From Deltaproteobacteria bacterium (GTDB lineage: Bacteria; Myxococcota_A; UBA9160; UBA4427): DNA of 64,000 nt. Positions 7,864-16,177 of this stretch are shown piece after piece. The notes under the pieces are model-generated. The model did not search any database and was not told the DNA's origin. It saw only the letters and a program-made list of their open reading frames with translations. A program made the translations under genes and the position numbers. The first letter of the stretch is position 1; each line of letters begins with the position of its first letter. The stretch lies in NCBI GenBank assembly GCA_029261855.1, contig JAJDAN010000011.1, positions 62,001 through 126,000 on the forward strand. Direction: 5' to 3'.

Positions 7864-9227
7864 TGTCTCCGCCGGCACCTCGCCTCGCCCCGTGGACCAC
7901 CGCAGTCTACGTGGCGATGTGGGCGGTGGTGGTCCTGCAGGGGTGGGGTCCGCTGCTGGACAGCGACCCCCTGGACTGGCTGCAGCAGCCCGCGCGCTCC
8001 GCAGAACGCATGACGTTGCGGGACATCGAGCGCGCCGGCTCCGTCGACGGCAGTCGAGGCCTGGAGCAGGCCGTGATCGGACGCCTCTACGGCACCCGTG
8101 AAGAGGCGCTGCTCTACGCCGTCGAAGTGCACCGCGAGCTGCTCGAGATCGACGCTTCGCCGGAGTTGCGGGCGCGCACGGCGGTGCTCTCCCTCGAAGC
8201 CGGTCAGCCCGAGGCCGCCTTCGACCTCGGGTTCCTGGATTGGGCCTCTCTCGACGAGACAACCCGCGCGGAGATGTCGCCGGAGATCCGCGACATGGCG
8301 CTTCTCCAGAACGCGCGCGCAACCGGCGCAGAGGAGACCGCCAGCGAGATCGAGGCGCGTATCCGGACGCGGGGCGAACGCTGGAAGCAACGATCCGTCG
8401 CCCTGCTGCTCGCAAACCTCGCACTCGTCGCGATGGGAGCGGGCGTCATCGCCCTGGGCGTCTCGGCGAAGGGCCCGTCAGCCGTGAAGGGGATCCTGGC
8501 GGGGGATGGAGCGCGGCCTCCCTGGCCCCTGGCGGACGGCGTCGGGGTATTCGTCCGCGGCGACTTCTGGAACCGTTTCTACTTCCTCTTGCTGGTGTGG
8601 CTGTCGTCTCTGCCGGCTCTCGCCGGCTTCTTCTCGGTGCTACCCGGCAGCCTGCTCTTCACCTGGGGAACGCTGTTCGCGTCGCTCCCGCTCGTCTGGC
8701 TGGTCGCCCACCACCTGCTCTCGCCATCGGGGCTGAGCGCCCGGGAGATCTTCGGGATCCCCTCGTCTGTGAAGAGACTCGCTTCCCTCATCGGCGTCGG
8801 CTTCGCCGCCATCGCCGTCGATCTGGTGGGGACCCACGCCATCAGCTGGGGCTCGTGGTGGGCGAGCGTAGGTTCGAGCTGGGCCGAAGGCTACGACGAG
8901 ACCCTCGTGTGGGGCTCGACCCTGGACGCGGGCCTCAGTTCGGTCGACTACCTGGTGTGGACGCCCGTCTTCGAAGAGCTGGCCTTTCGCGGGCTGCTCT
9001 ACTTCTCGCTCCGACAGCGTTTCGGACCCGTGACCGCCGCGCTGGTGACCGCCACGCTGTTCGCCCTGCTCCACTTCTATTCGCTCCCGGGTTTCCTGAT
9101 GACGCTCTGGAGCGGCCTCGTCTGGGCCTTCGCCTTCGAGCACAGCCGCAGCCTGGTTCCCGGGATCGCAGCCCATGCGGTCTACAACGGGCTCTACGTG
9201 GCCGGGATCGTCCTGCTGTATCGCTGA
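7863..9227 (+). CDS. CPBP family intramembrane glutamic endopeptidase
   Basis: A 454-residue membrane protein with the complete CPBP (CAAX protease/bacteriocin-processing, Abi) signature: EELAFR at 371-376, FALLH at 400-404 and HAVYN at 438-442. The N-terminal 200 residues are an extension with one membrane segment near residue 20 and a helical, charged, TPR-like soluble region. This is longer than the usual 200-300 residue family members. About six further helices follow residue 180. The ATG at 7863 overlaps the previous stop by one base (TGATG), so translation is probably coupled to the Tam41-like gene. The substrate is unknown. Related proteins process prenylated or lipidated proteins or peptides. 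Confidence 0.88.
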   Translation: MSPPAPRLAPWTTAVYVAMWAVVVLQGWGPLLDSDPLDWLQQPARSAERMTLRDIERAGSVDGSRGLEQAVIGRLYGTREEALLYAVEVHRELLEIDASPELRARTAVLSLEAGQPEAAFDLGFLDWASLDETTRAEMSPEIRDMALLQNARATGAEETASEIEARIRTRGERWKQRSVALLLANLALVAMGAGVIALGVSAKGPSAVKGILAGDGARPPWPLADGVGVFVRGDFWNRFYFLLLVWLSSLPALAGFFSVLPGSLLFTWGTLFASLPLVWLVAHHLLSPSGLSAREIFGIPSSVKRLASLIGVGFAAIAVDLVGTHAISWGSWWASVGSSWAEGYDETLVWGSTLDAGLSSVDYLVWTPVFEELAFRGLLYFSLRQRFGPVTAALVTATLFALLHFYSLPGFLMTLWSGLVWAFAFEHSRSLVPGIAAHAVYNGLYVAGIVLLYR

Positions 9228-9263
9228 CCGCCCCTATACTCCCGGCCCAGCGTGGAGGACGAC

Positions 9264-10025
9264 ATGGAAGTCGAAGGCAAGGCGGCGATCGTCACGGGTG
9301 CGAGTCGAGGAGTCGGTCAGGCCACGGCGCTGCGACTCGCGAAGCTCGGCTGCTCGGTTCTCGTGAACTACAGCGCGTCGGCGGACGCCGCGCAGAAGGT
9401 CGCCGCCGAGGCGGAAGCACTGGGCGTCAAGGCGATCCCCTTCCGGGCGAATGTGTCCAACAACGAGGACTGCGTCGCGATGGTCGCGGAAGCGACGAAG
9501 GCCTTCGGTCGGCTGGACATCCTGGTCAACAACGCCGGCACGACCCGCTTCATCGCACACCACGACCTGGACGCCGTCGAAGACGAGACCTGGGACGAGA
9601 TCATGGGCGTGAACCTGAAGGGGCCGTTCAACTGCACGCGCGCCGCCCGCAAGGCCCTGGTCGAGTCGGGCAGCGGCGAGGTCGTGATGACGTCGAGCGT
9701 GGCGGGACTGGCGGGCACCGGCAGCTCGATTCCCTACTGCGCATCGAAGGCGGCGCTCAACAACATGACCGTCACCCTGGCCCGCGTGATGGCTCCCGAC
9801 GTCCGCGTCAACGCCATCGCGCCGGGCTTCATCGACGGCGAGTGGCTCGCCGAGGGGCTGGGCGAGGCGTACGAGCCCATCCGCAAGTCGTACATGTCCA
9901 AGGCCCCGCTCGGCCGCGTCGCCACCCCGGACATCGTCGCCCACGCCATCGTGTCGCTCATCACCGGCCCGGACCTGACGACGGGGCACGTCATTCCCGT
10001 CGAGGGCGGAGCCCTGATCGGTTGA
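9264..10025 (+). CDS. SDR family oxidoreductase, FabG-like
   Basis: A 253-residue classical short-chain dehydrogenase. The cofactor loop TGASRGVG is near residue 11, NNAGTT near 88, the catalytic Ser region MTSSVAG near 140, and the YCASK Tyr/Lys pair near 156. The closing GHVIPVEGGALIG matches FabG-like enzymes. The ATG at 9264 is chosen because GGAGG lies 6 bases upstream; a GTG 12 bases earlier lacks such a site. The stop overlaps the start of the next SDR gene. The substrate is unknown, and 3-oxoacyl or hydroxysteroid type reduction is plausible. Confidence 0.9.
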   Translation: MEVEGKAAIVTGASRGVGQATALRLAKLGCSVLVNYSASADAAQKVAAEAEALGVKAIPFRANVSNNEDCVAMVAEATKAFGRLDILVNNAGTTRFIAHHDLDAVEDETWDEIMGVNLKGPFNCTRAARKALVESGSGEVVMTSSVAGLAGTGSSIPYCASKAALNNMTVTLARVMAPDVRVNAIAPGFIDGEWLAEGLGEAYEPIRKSYMSKAPLGRVATPDIVAHAIVSLITGPDLTTGHVIPVEGGALIG

Positions 10026-10843
10026 CGGCAGAGAAACGAAGCGTCCTGATCACCGGCGCCTCGTCGGGGATCGGCGCAGCCGCAGCGTCCGCCCTGGCCG
10101 CCGGCAGTTGGCGCGTCTTCGGCACGCGCCGAAGAGCACGCGAGGACGCCGACCCCAACGTCGATTGGATCGACATGGACGTCTGCGACGAAGCGTCCGT
10201 GCAGGCAGGCGTCGAGCAGGTGCGCGCGGCGGCGGGACGCATCGACGCCGTCATCTGCTGCGCGGGCTTCGGCATCTTCGGCAGCGTCGAGGACGTGAGC
10301 CTCGAAGACGCGCAGCGTCAGCTCGACACCAACTTCTTCGGGGTCCTGCGGGTGTTGCGCGCGGTGCTTCCCGGCATGCGCGAGGCAGCAGCCGCCGGCG
10401 GCGACGCGCGCATCGTCCTCGTCGGATCCCTCGCGGGTCGCGCGTCGATCCCCTTCCAGGCCCACTATTCCGCCAGCAAGGCAGCCGTGGACTCGCTCGT
10501 GATGGCGCTCCGCAACGAGCTGCACTCCTTCGGGGTGCAGGTATCCCTCGTCGAGCCCGGTGACATCGACACGCCGTTCAACGACGCCATGGACTGGGGC
10601 ACGACCCCGCAGGCCTCTGCCTACGCCGATCAGCTGGCCCGCTGCGAAAAAGTCATCCGCGAATCCCTGCCGAAGGCGCCGAAACCGGCCGTGGTGGTCC
10701 GCGCCATCGAGAAGGCGCTCCTCGCGCGACATCCGCGGGTGCGTTATGCGGTGGGGGCCGACTCGCTGGTGGTCCCGCTCGGACGGCGCCTGCTGCCGGA
10801 CTGGCTCAGCCTGCGCTTCATCCGTTCACACTTCCGCATCTAG
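10022..10843 (+). CDS. SDR family oxidoreductase, classical, longer C-terminus
   Basis: A second short-chain dehydrogenase of 273 residues. It shows TGASSGIG near residue 11, a CCAGFGIFG NNAG-type segment, GSLAGR with the catalytic Ser, and HYSASK with Tyr/Lys. The C-terminal 70 residues (MDWGTTPQASAYADQLARC onward) extend beyond the FabG fold, as in retinol-dehydrogenase-like and ketoreductase-like SDRs. The start is a TTG at 10022 that overlaps the previous stop by 4 bases. No better start lies inside the conserved beta-strand, so the two SDRs are probably translationally coupled. Confidence 0.87.
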   Translation: MTAEKRSVLITGASSGIGAAAASALAAGSWRVFGTRRRAREDADPNVDWIDMDVCDEASVQAGVEQVRAAAGRIDAVICCAGFGIFGSVEDVSLEDAQRQLDTNFFGVLRVLRAVLPGMREAAAAGGDARIVLVGSLAGRASIPFQAHYSASKAAVDSLVMALRNELHSFGVQVSLVEPGDIDTPFNDAMDWGTTPQASAYADQLARCEKVIRESLPKAPKPAVVVRAIEKALLARHPRVRYAVGADSLVVPLGRRLLPDWLSLRFIRSHFRI

Positions 10844-10890
10844 GCGGCCCGTTCGCGGCGCGTAGGGTGAACCCTGGAGCCGATGTTCGA

Positions 10891-10920
10891 GCCGGCTCTA
10901 GAACCAGGGCTAGAGCCGGC
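10891..10920. terminator. Hairpin between convergent SDR and PhyH genes
   Basis: A perfect 11-bp inverted repeat, GCCGGCTCTAG and CTAGAGCCGGC, with an 8-base loop. It spans the stop codon of the phytanoyl-CoA dioxygenase gene and lies 48 bp after the SDR stop. It has no T-tract, so a factor-independent terminator is only a candidate. It is placed to serve both convergent genes. Confidence 0.5.
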
Positions 10921-11785
10921 CCTGATCGATCAGGTCCAGCGGGCTCGCCGTGTCGACTGCCCCGAGATAGCCGCCACCGCTCGCGATCGCGTCGTGGGCC
11001 GCGTAGCCGAGCAGCTCCTGGGCCCGGCGCGGCAGGGTCTTCGCCACTTCGAGCGGGGTCGTGAGGTAGTGGTTCTCCTCGGTGCGAAGCCAGCCGAGGG
11101 TGTAGCTCTGATGCATGCCGCGCCTGCGCCGATCGCGACTGGTGTTGGGACCGCCCGCGTGGATCGTCGATCCCAGGTACACCGCGGCAGCGCCCGCCGG
11201 CATTTCCGCGGGGACGACCTCGTCGAGGCGCGGCTGCCGGTCTCGCGGCCAACGATGGCTCCCGGGAATGACCCGGGTGGCGCCGTTCTCCGCGTCGAAG
11301 TCCTCGAGGGCGATGATGCTCGCCACCTGGACCTCCGGACGCGACGCGTCTTCCCAGAGCCCGTGCTGGAACAGGTGCACCCACACCACCTCGTCCCGGT
11401 GCAGCAGCTGCAGCTCGGCGCCCGGCCCCCGGTCGAGCACGTGAGCGATGTTCAGCTGATAGCTCGCGCACGAAGGCAGCAGGATTTCGTCGCAGATCCC
11501 GAGCAGCAGAGGGTGGCACAGGACTTCTTCGGCGAAGGTGCGCGACTTGCCGGCGACGCCGGTGATGTGCCGGGTGTGGGGGCCGAAGAAGCCGTCGACG
11601 AGGGGATTCATCAGCTTGCGGCCGGGCTCCGCCCGTTCGAGATGCTCGTCGATCTCCGCGTTGAAGCGTGCGAGCGGACCGGCGTCGAGGACGTCTTCGA
11701 CGATCACCACGCCCGCCTCGAGGATCGCGGCCGTGATGTCTCCGATGGGGTCCTTCGCGGTCAGTCGGGGGACGGCTTCTGCCAT
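10910..11785 (-). CDS. Phytanoyl-CoA dioxygenase (PhyH) family protein
   Basis: A 291-residue Fe(II)/2-oxoglutarate-dependent oxygenase. The facial-triad HxD is seen in LLHRDEV near residue 150, and the distal His in STIHAGGPNTS near residue 227, followed by basic residues for 2-oxoglutarate (RDRRRRG). The segment GATRVIPGSHRW is typical of PhyH enzymes. Members hydroxylate lipids, terpenoids or secondary metabolites. The substrate here is unknown. It lies 61 bp downstream of the HIT gene on the same strand, across a short TTCCGGG repeat, and opposite a thiolase. Confidence 0.88.
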   Translation of the reverse strand: MAEAVPRLTAKDPIGDITAAILEAGVVIVEDVLDAGPLARFNAEIDEHLERAEPGRKLMNPLVDGFFGPHTRHITGVAGKSRTFAEEVLCHPLLLGICDEILLPSCASYQLNIAHVLDRGPGAELQLLHRDEVVWVHLFQHGLWEDASRPEVQVASIIALEDFDAENGATRVIPGSHRWPRDRQPRLDEVVPAEMPAGAAAVYLGSTIHAGGPNTSRDRRRRGMHQSYTLGWLRTEENHYLTTPLEVAKTLPRRAQELLGYAAHDAIASGGGYLGAVDTASPLDLIDQGRL

Positions 11786-11796
11786 GAGGTCTCCGA

Positions 11797-11824
11797 TTCC
11801 GGGTTCCGGGTTCCGGGTTCCGGG
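11797..11824. repeat. Four tandem TTCCGGG units
   Basis: The 7-base unit TTCCGGG is repeated four times without interruption, followed by a G-run, in the 60-bp gap between the HIT gene and the PhyH start. It immediately precedes the PhyH ribosome site on the minus strand and may be a slippage-prone spacer. Confidence 0.8.
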
Positions 11825-11845
11825 GGGGCTCTGATGTTCCGGCCG

Positions 11846-12268
11846 CTAGTCCGAGACTTCGCCTCGGCCGGCGGCGCGCAGCTCGGCGCGGATCTTGTCG
11901 GCGGCGGCGGAGATGTCCTCCGGCCGGGCCTTGCTGTCGGCGTTCGCGAAGTCCAGGTCGAACGGCGTCCAGATGGGCACCACGTGGATGTGTACGTGCG
12001 GCACCTCGAGCCCCAGGATCGTGGTCCCGATCTTCACAGGGGAGAAGGCCCGCTGGATGGCATTGCCAACGACGTGAGCGACGCCGGTCAGGTGCTGCAT
12101 CGCCGACAGCTCGAGATCGATCCAGTGATCGACCTCCGCGCGCGGGACGACGAGGGTATGCCCGGGCTTGAGCGGCGCGATCGAGAGGAACGCCACGGCC
12201 GTGTCGTCCTTCCAGACGAACTGCCCGGGCAGCTCTCCTGCGATGATCTTCGTGAATATCGACGCCAA
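11846..12268 (-). CDS. HIT family nucleotide-binding protein
   Basis: A 140-residue histidine-triad protein. The catalytic motif HVHIHVVP near residue 111 fits HxHxHxx. The N-terminal FTKIIAGELP and the segment LKPGHTLVVPRAEVDHW are standard for the HINT branch, which hydrolyses purine nucleoside phosphoramidates or acyl-adenylates. Length is normal. It is divergent from the thiolase (112 bp apart) and upstream of PhyH on the same strand. Confidence 0.92.
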   Translation of the reverse strand: MASIFTKIIAGELPGQFVWKDDTAVAFLSIAPLKPGHTLVVPRAEVDHWIDLELSAMQHLTGVAHVVGNAIQRAFSPVKIGTTILGLEVPHVHIHVVPIWTPFDLDFANADSKARPEDISAAADKIRAELRAAGRGEVSD

Positions 12269-12380
12269 GCTTCGAGCCTCCGCGCGGTTCGTCCCGGCCA
12301 GAACCGGATGCTAGCCTCCTCGCTCGCGAAACCCGAACCCCCACCCCAGACGCACACCGCGCGTTTCACGGAGATCCCCA

Positions 12381-13574
12381 ATGGGCAGAAAGACGTACGT
12401 CATCGGCGTTGGCATGACCAAGTTCGAGAAGCCCGGTTCGAAGGACTGGGACTACCCGGACATGGCGCGCGAGGCGGGCACGAAGGCCCTCGAGGACGCG
12501 GGCATCCAGGTCACGGACCTCGACCAGGCGGCGGTCGGCTATTGCTACGGCGACTCGACCTGCGGCCAGCGCGCCTTCTACGAGCTCGGGCACCCCGGGA
12601 TCCCGATCTACAACGTCAACAACAACTGCTCGACGGGCTCGACGGCCCTGTTCATGGCCAAGCAGTTCGTCGAAGGCGACATCGCCGACTGCGTCATGGC
12701 GCTGGGCTTCGAGAAGATGGAAAAGGGCTCTCTCGGCATCAAGTACACCGACCGCACCGTGGCCCTCGACAAACACATGAAGGTCATGGTCGACGAGCGC
12801 GGCATCGCCCAGGCACCCTTCGCGCCCCAGATGTTCGGCAATGCCGGCATCGAGCACATGGAACGCTACGGCACCACGGCCGAGCAGTTCGCCAAGATCG
12901 GCTGGAAGAACCACAAGCACTCGGTCAACAACCCCTACAGCCAGTTCCAGGACGAGTACAGCCTCGAGGACATCCTGAACGCACCCACAGTGTTCGGGCC
13001 CCTCACGAAGCTGCAGTGCTGCCCCACCTCCGACGGTGCGGGCGCGGCGATCGTCGCCAGCGAGGACTTCATCCGGAAGCACGGGCTCGAAGCCAAGGCC
13101 GTCGAGATCCTCGGCATGGCGATGACCACCGACTTCCCGAGTTCGTACGAGAAGAGCATGATCAAGATGGTCGGCTCCGACATGACGAAGGCCGCCGCCC
13201 AGAAGGTCTACGAGCAGTCGGGCTTCGGGCCCGAGAACATGGACGTCGTCGAGCTGCACGACTGCTTCTCGTGCAACGAGATGATCACCTACGAAGGACT
13301 CGGCCTCTGCCCCGAAGGCAAGGGCGGCGAGTTCGTCGATTCCGGCGCCCAGACCTACGGCGGCCAGGTGGTCGTGAACCCGTCGGGAGGCCTCATCTCC
13401 AAGGGCCACCCCCTCGGCGCCACCGGCCTCGCCCAATGTGCCGAGCTGAACTGGCAGCTGCGAGGCGAAGCCGACAAGAGACAGGTGGAAGGCGCAAAGC
13501 TCGCCCTCCAGCACAACCTGGGCCTCGGCGGCGCGGCGGTGGTCGCGATGTACCGCAAGGCAGATCTCGCATAG
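12381..13574 (+). CDS. Lipid-transfer protein / SCP-x-type thiolase
   Basis: A 397-residue thiolase-superfamily enzyme of the sterol-carrier-x branch. The active-site Cys is C83 in [12 protein letters not shown]. The C-terminal half has [17 protein letters not shown] with the catalytic His, and [14 protein letters not shown]. Such enzymes cleave or condense 3-oxoacyl-CoA in branched lipid or steroid side-chain metabolism. The ATG at 12381 has GGAG 8 bases upstream. With the SDR and PhyH neighbours it suggests a lipid-degradation neighbourhood, though the genes are not in one operon. Confidence 0.9.
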   Translation: MGRKTYVIGVGMTKFEKPGSKDWDYPDMAREAGTKALEDAGIQVTDLDQAAVGYCYGDSTCGQRAFYELGHPGIPIYNVNNNCSTGSTALFMAKQFVEGDIADCVMALGFEKMEKGSLGIKYTDRTVALDKHMKVMVDERGIAQAPFAPQMFGNAGIEHMERYGTTAEQFAKIGWKNHKHSVNNPYSQFQDEYSLEDILNAPTVFGPLTKLQCCPTSDGAGAAIVASEDFIRKHGLEAKAVEILGMAMTTDFPSSYEKSMIKMVGSDMTKAAAQKVYEQSGFGPENMDVVELHDCFSCNEMITYEGLGLCPEGKGGEFVDSGAQTYGGQVVVNPSGGLISKGHPLGATGLAQCAELNWQLRGEADKRQVEGAKLALQHNLGLGGAAVVAMYRKADLA

Positions 13575-13593
13575 ACCGTGAGGAGCGAGGAGC

Positions 13594-13654
13594 GTGCGCG
13601 CCGGAAGGCCGCGCACCCCAGCGAGCCCGAACCCGCGGTTCCGAGCGCTCGGGC
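13594..13654. repeat. Intergenic structured element, copy A (contains a GGAA-capped hairpin)
   Basis: A 61-bp stretch after the thiolase gene. GTGCGCGCC and GGCCGCGCAC pair around a GGAA loop at 13594-13616 with one bulged base, then GAACC-CGC-GGTTC forms a small palindrome at 13629-13641, then GCGCTCGGGC. The blocks AAGGCCGCGCAC, GAACC/GGTTC and GCGCTCGGGC recur in the same order at 30969-31031. It may act as the thiolase terminator. Confidence 0.5.
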
Positions 13655-13706
13655 GCAGCGCTCCGCACGTTCGCACCCGTCCTGTCTACCGATAGACTCG
13701 GGCGAG

Positions 13707-15665
13707 ATGCCCGTCCGTGCGCTCCATCCAATCCGCTGGACCAGCCTTTTTCTCGCAGCGGCTGTGACCGGCTCTATCGCGCTGGCCGCCGCCGCGGAAC
13801 CCTCGCCACCGCCCGACTCGGCCCCGAACGAGTCGCCGATCCTCGAAGAGCGGGTGGTCACGGCTTCCGTCACGCCCCAGGACCGGGACACCCTGACGAG
13901 CAGCGTCAGTGTCATCTCCGGGGAGGAGATCGAGTTCCTCAAGTACGACAACGTCGCCGAGGCCCTGCGCCTGACGCCCGGCATCCACGTCGAGCAGCCG
14001 GGATCCCGCGGTGGACGCACGTCGATCTACGTGCGCGGGCTCGACCCGAACCAGACCGTGATCCTGGTGGACGGCATCCGCATGGGCGATCCCAACAACA
14101 ACCTCGGCGGCAGCTTCGACCTTTCCACCCTCGACACGGACAGCGTCGAGCGGGTCGAATTCGTGCGCGGCCCTCTTTCGGCCGTCCACGGGTCCGACGC
14201 CCTGGCCGGTGCCGTCAACGTCATCACGAAGCGCGGGCGGGACGGCGACTCGCTCTCCCTCGATGCGTCCGGCGGACGCTACGGCTACGGGCGCGGCGTC
14301 GCGGTCGTGCGGGGGCAGCGCGGCATCTTCGACGCCATGGTGTCGGGCTCGTACGTCGACGACGGCAAGCCCGAAGCCGCCAGCACCTACGCGGCCGGCA
14401 ACCTGCACGCGACCCTGGGTGTCGAGCTACCCGAAGGCGCGGAGCTGCTGGCGAGCCTTCGCTACGTGAACGCTGAAGCCCGCGCGTTCCCGGAGGCCAG
14501 CGGTGGTGAGAAGTTCGCGGTCATCCGCGAGCGCGACAAGCGCAGGTACCAGGAGCTTTCCTTCGGACTCGCCCTCGACCAGGAATGGAACGACGACCTG
14601 AGCTACCAGGCCGGCGTCAACTACTACCGACGACGGGAGAAGCGCGACTCTCCAGCCGTCGCGCCGCCCCCGAGCAACCCGTTCGCGGCGGTGCCTGCGC
14701 AAGAGGCCCACGACCTGCTCTACCGGACGCGCATGAACGCGAACGCCACCTACCGGGTGCTCGACTTCTTGTCGTTCACCGGCGGCGCGGACCTCAGCTT
14801 CGAGAACGGAAACAGCGTCAGTGACATCGACTTCGGCGCCGGCCCCGTCCCGGGCAGCTACAACCAGGACCGCGTCTACGGCGGTCCCTTCCTCGAAATG
14901 AACCTCGACACCGACTTCGGCCTTTCGGCCCAGGTCGGCGAGCGCGTCGACTTCACCAGCGACAACGACACCGAGTGGACGCCGCGCGTCGGCGCGCGCT
15001 ACGTCGTCCCGCGCATTCCGGTCACCCTGCGCGGCAGCTGGGGGCGCGGCTTCAAGCTGCCCGCCTTCTTCTCGACCGCCGACCCGATCATCGGAAACGA
15101 AGACCTCGACCCGGAAAAGAGCAAGGGCTGGGACGTCGGCTTCGACCTGCGCCTGTGGGACGGTCGCTTCCTGCTCACCGCGACCTGGTTCGAGATCCGC
15201 GTCGAAGACCTGATCGACTTCGACTTCGCGACCTTCCAGCTGGTGAACCGCAACGAGGTCACGTCGAAGGGCCTCGAGATCGGCCTGCTCGCGTTCCTCC
15301 CCTACGACCTGACCTTCAACGGATCCGTCACCCGGGTGCGCACCAACATCGTCGACAGCGAAACGCGGCTGCGAAGGCGACCCGGCTGGCGGACCAGCGC
15401 GGACCTGCAGTGGACACCCCACGAGCGACTCGAACTGGGCATCACCGCCGTCTGGGTCGGGTCCGTCTACGACGAATCGAACCCCACCGGCCTCGTCAAG
15501 CTGGACGACTACGTGCGCTTCGACTTCCGCAGCGAGGTCCGCGTGTGGCGCGAGGTCAGCCTCTACCTCGCGATCGACAACCTCTTCGACGCCCACTACC
15601 AGGAAGCCGTCGGGACCCCTTCGATGGGCATCCGACCCCGCGCCGGCGTGCGCGCCGTCTTCTAG
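13707..15665 (+). CDS. TonB-dependent outer-membrane receptor, BtuB-like
   Basis: A 652-residue outer-membrane transporter. The ATG at 13707 starts a clear signal peptide (basic, then TSLFLAAAVTGSIALAAAAE). The frame is open 43 codons further upstream but that part has no signal character. After cleavage comes a TonB-box-like EERVVTAS, then the plug domain (YVRGLDPNQTVILVDGIR, VEFVRGPLSAVHGSDALAG, AVNVITKRG) and a beta-barrel ending in Phe (GIRPRAGVRAVF). The short length and sequence resemble BtuB and other small receptors for cobalamin or siderophores. The ligand is not identifiable and no cobalamin riboswitch is visible in the 130-bp leader. The gene is single and convergent with the membrane protein to its right. 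Confidence 0.9.
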   Translation: MPVRALHPIRWTSLFLAAAVTGSIALAAAAEPSPPPDSAPNESPILEERVVTASVTPQDRDTLTSSVSVISGEEIEFLKYDNVAEALRLTPGIHVEQPGSRGGRTSIYVRGLDPNQTVILVDGIRMGDPNNNLGGSFDLSTLDTDSVERVEFVRGPLSAVHGSDALAGAVNVITKRGRDGDSLSLDASGGRYGYGRGVAVVRGQRGIFDAMVSGSYVDDGKPEAASTYAAGNLHATLGVELPEGAELLASLRYVNAEARAFPEASGGEKFAVIRERDKRRYQELSFGLALDQEWNDDLSYQAGVNYYRRREKRDSPAVAPPPSNPFAAVPAQEAHDLLYRTRMNANATYRVLDFLSFTGGADLSFENGNSVSDIDFGAGPVPGSYNQDRVYGGPFLEMNLDTDFGLSAQVGERVDFTSDNDTEWTPRVGARYVVPRIPVTLRGSWGRGFKLPAFFSTADPIIGNEDLDPEKSKGWDVGFDLRLWDGRFLLTATWFEIRVEDLIDFDFATFQLVNRNEVTSKGLEIGLLAFLPYDLTFNGSVTRVRTNIVDSETRLRRRPGWRTSADLQWTPHERLELGITAVWVGSVYDESNPTGLVKLDDYVRFDFRSEVRVWREVSLYLAIDNLFDAHYQEAVGTPSMGIRPRAGVRAVF

Positions 15666-15687
15666 CCCGGCTCATGAATGATCCGCG

Positions 15688-16080
15688 CTAGCGACGCTCG
15701 GTGTCCGTGCGGACGACCCAGGCCTCGACCCGGCCCTGGGGACCGATGTAGGACGAGGTGAGCCAACCGGTCAGGCTCACCACGATCGAACCGAGCAGCG
15801 CGGCGCCGAAGCCGTCGAGATAGAACCCATCGAGCAGCCAGGCGACGAGCCACAGCATTGCGGCGTTCACCACCAGCAGGAAGAGCCCGAGCGTCACCAC
15901 CGTCACGGGCAGGGTCAGCACGATCGCCACTGGACGCACCAGGGCGTTGACGATCCCCAGCAGCAGCGCGGCCGCCAGCAAGGTGCCGCCACCGGGCGCG
16001 ATCTCCATCCCCGGGACGATCAGAGTCGCGAGCCAGAGCCCCAGAGCGTTGATGGCGAGGCGAACGAGGAGACCGGTCAT
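15688..16080 (-). CDS. Phage_holin_4_2-type four-helix membrane protein
   Basis: A 130-residue membrane protein with four hydrophobic helices and the conserved turn ALLLGIVNALVRPV near residue 50, typical of the Phage_holin_4_2/YvlD family found in many bacterial chromosomes. The function is unknown; despite the family name it is usually not in prophages and nothing phage-like is nearby. The ATG at 16080 is chosen because it begins the first helix (MTGLLVRLAINALGL). An upstream extension is polar and overlaps the divergent gene's leader. It is convergent with the TonB receptor gene, 22 bp apart. Confidence 0.85.
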   Translation of the reverse strand: MTGLLVRLAINALGLWLATLIVPGMEIAPGGGTLLAAALLLGIVNALVRPVAIVLTLPVTVVTLGLFLLVVNAAMLWLVAWLLDGFYLDGFGAALLGSIVVSLTGWLTSSYIGPQGRVEAWVVRTDTERR

Positions 16081-16177
16081 GGGGGCCGAGGATCCCGGAG
16101 GGTCACCCGGCGCGCAAGCCGATCGTTTCCGACCCCGATCGGACCGGGCCTGGCGATCGGTGCTAAGCCGTAGCTCC

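Noticed and set aside
13575-13706. Cobalamin riboswitch upstream of the BtuB-like receptor
   Set aside because: Only 130 bp are available, no B12-box-like sequence is seen, and the stretch is explained by the intergenic element and hairpin.
13578-13706. 43-codon extension of the TonB receptor
   Set aside because: It precedes a good signal peptide and reads through a hairpin element; the ATG at 13707 gives normal export signals.
15688-16080. Holin-family protein as a sign of prophage
   Set aside because: Phage_holin_4_2/YvlD proteins are ordinary chromosomal membrane proteins and no phage structural, lysis or integrase gene is near.
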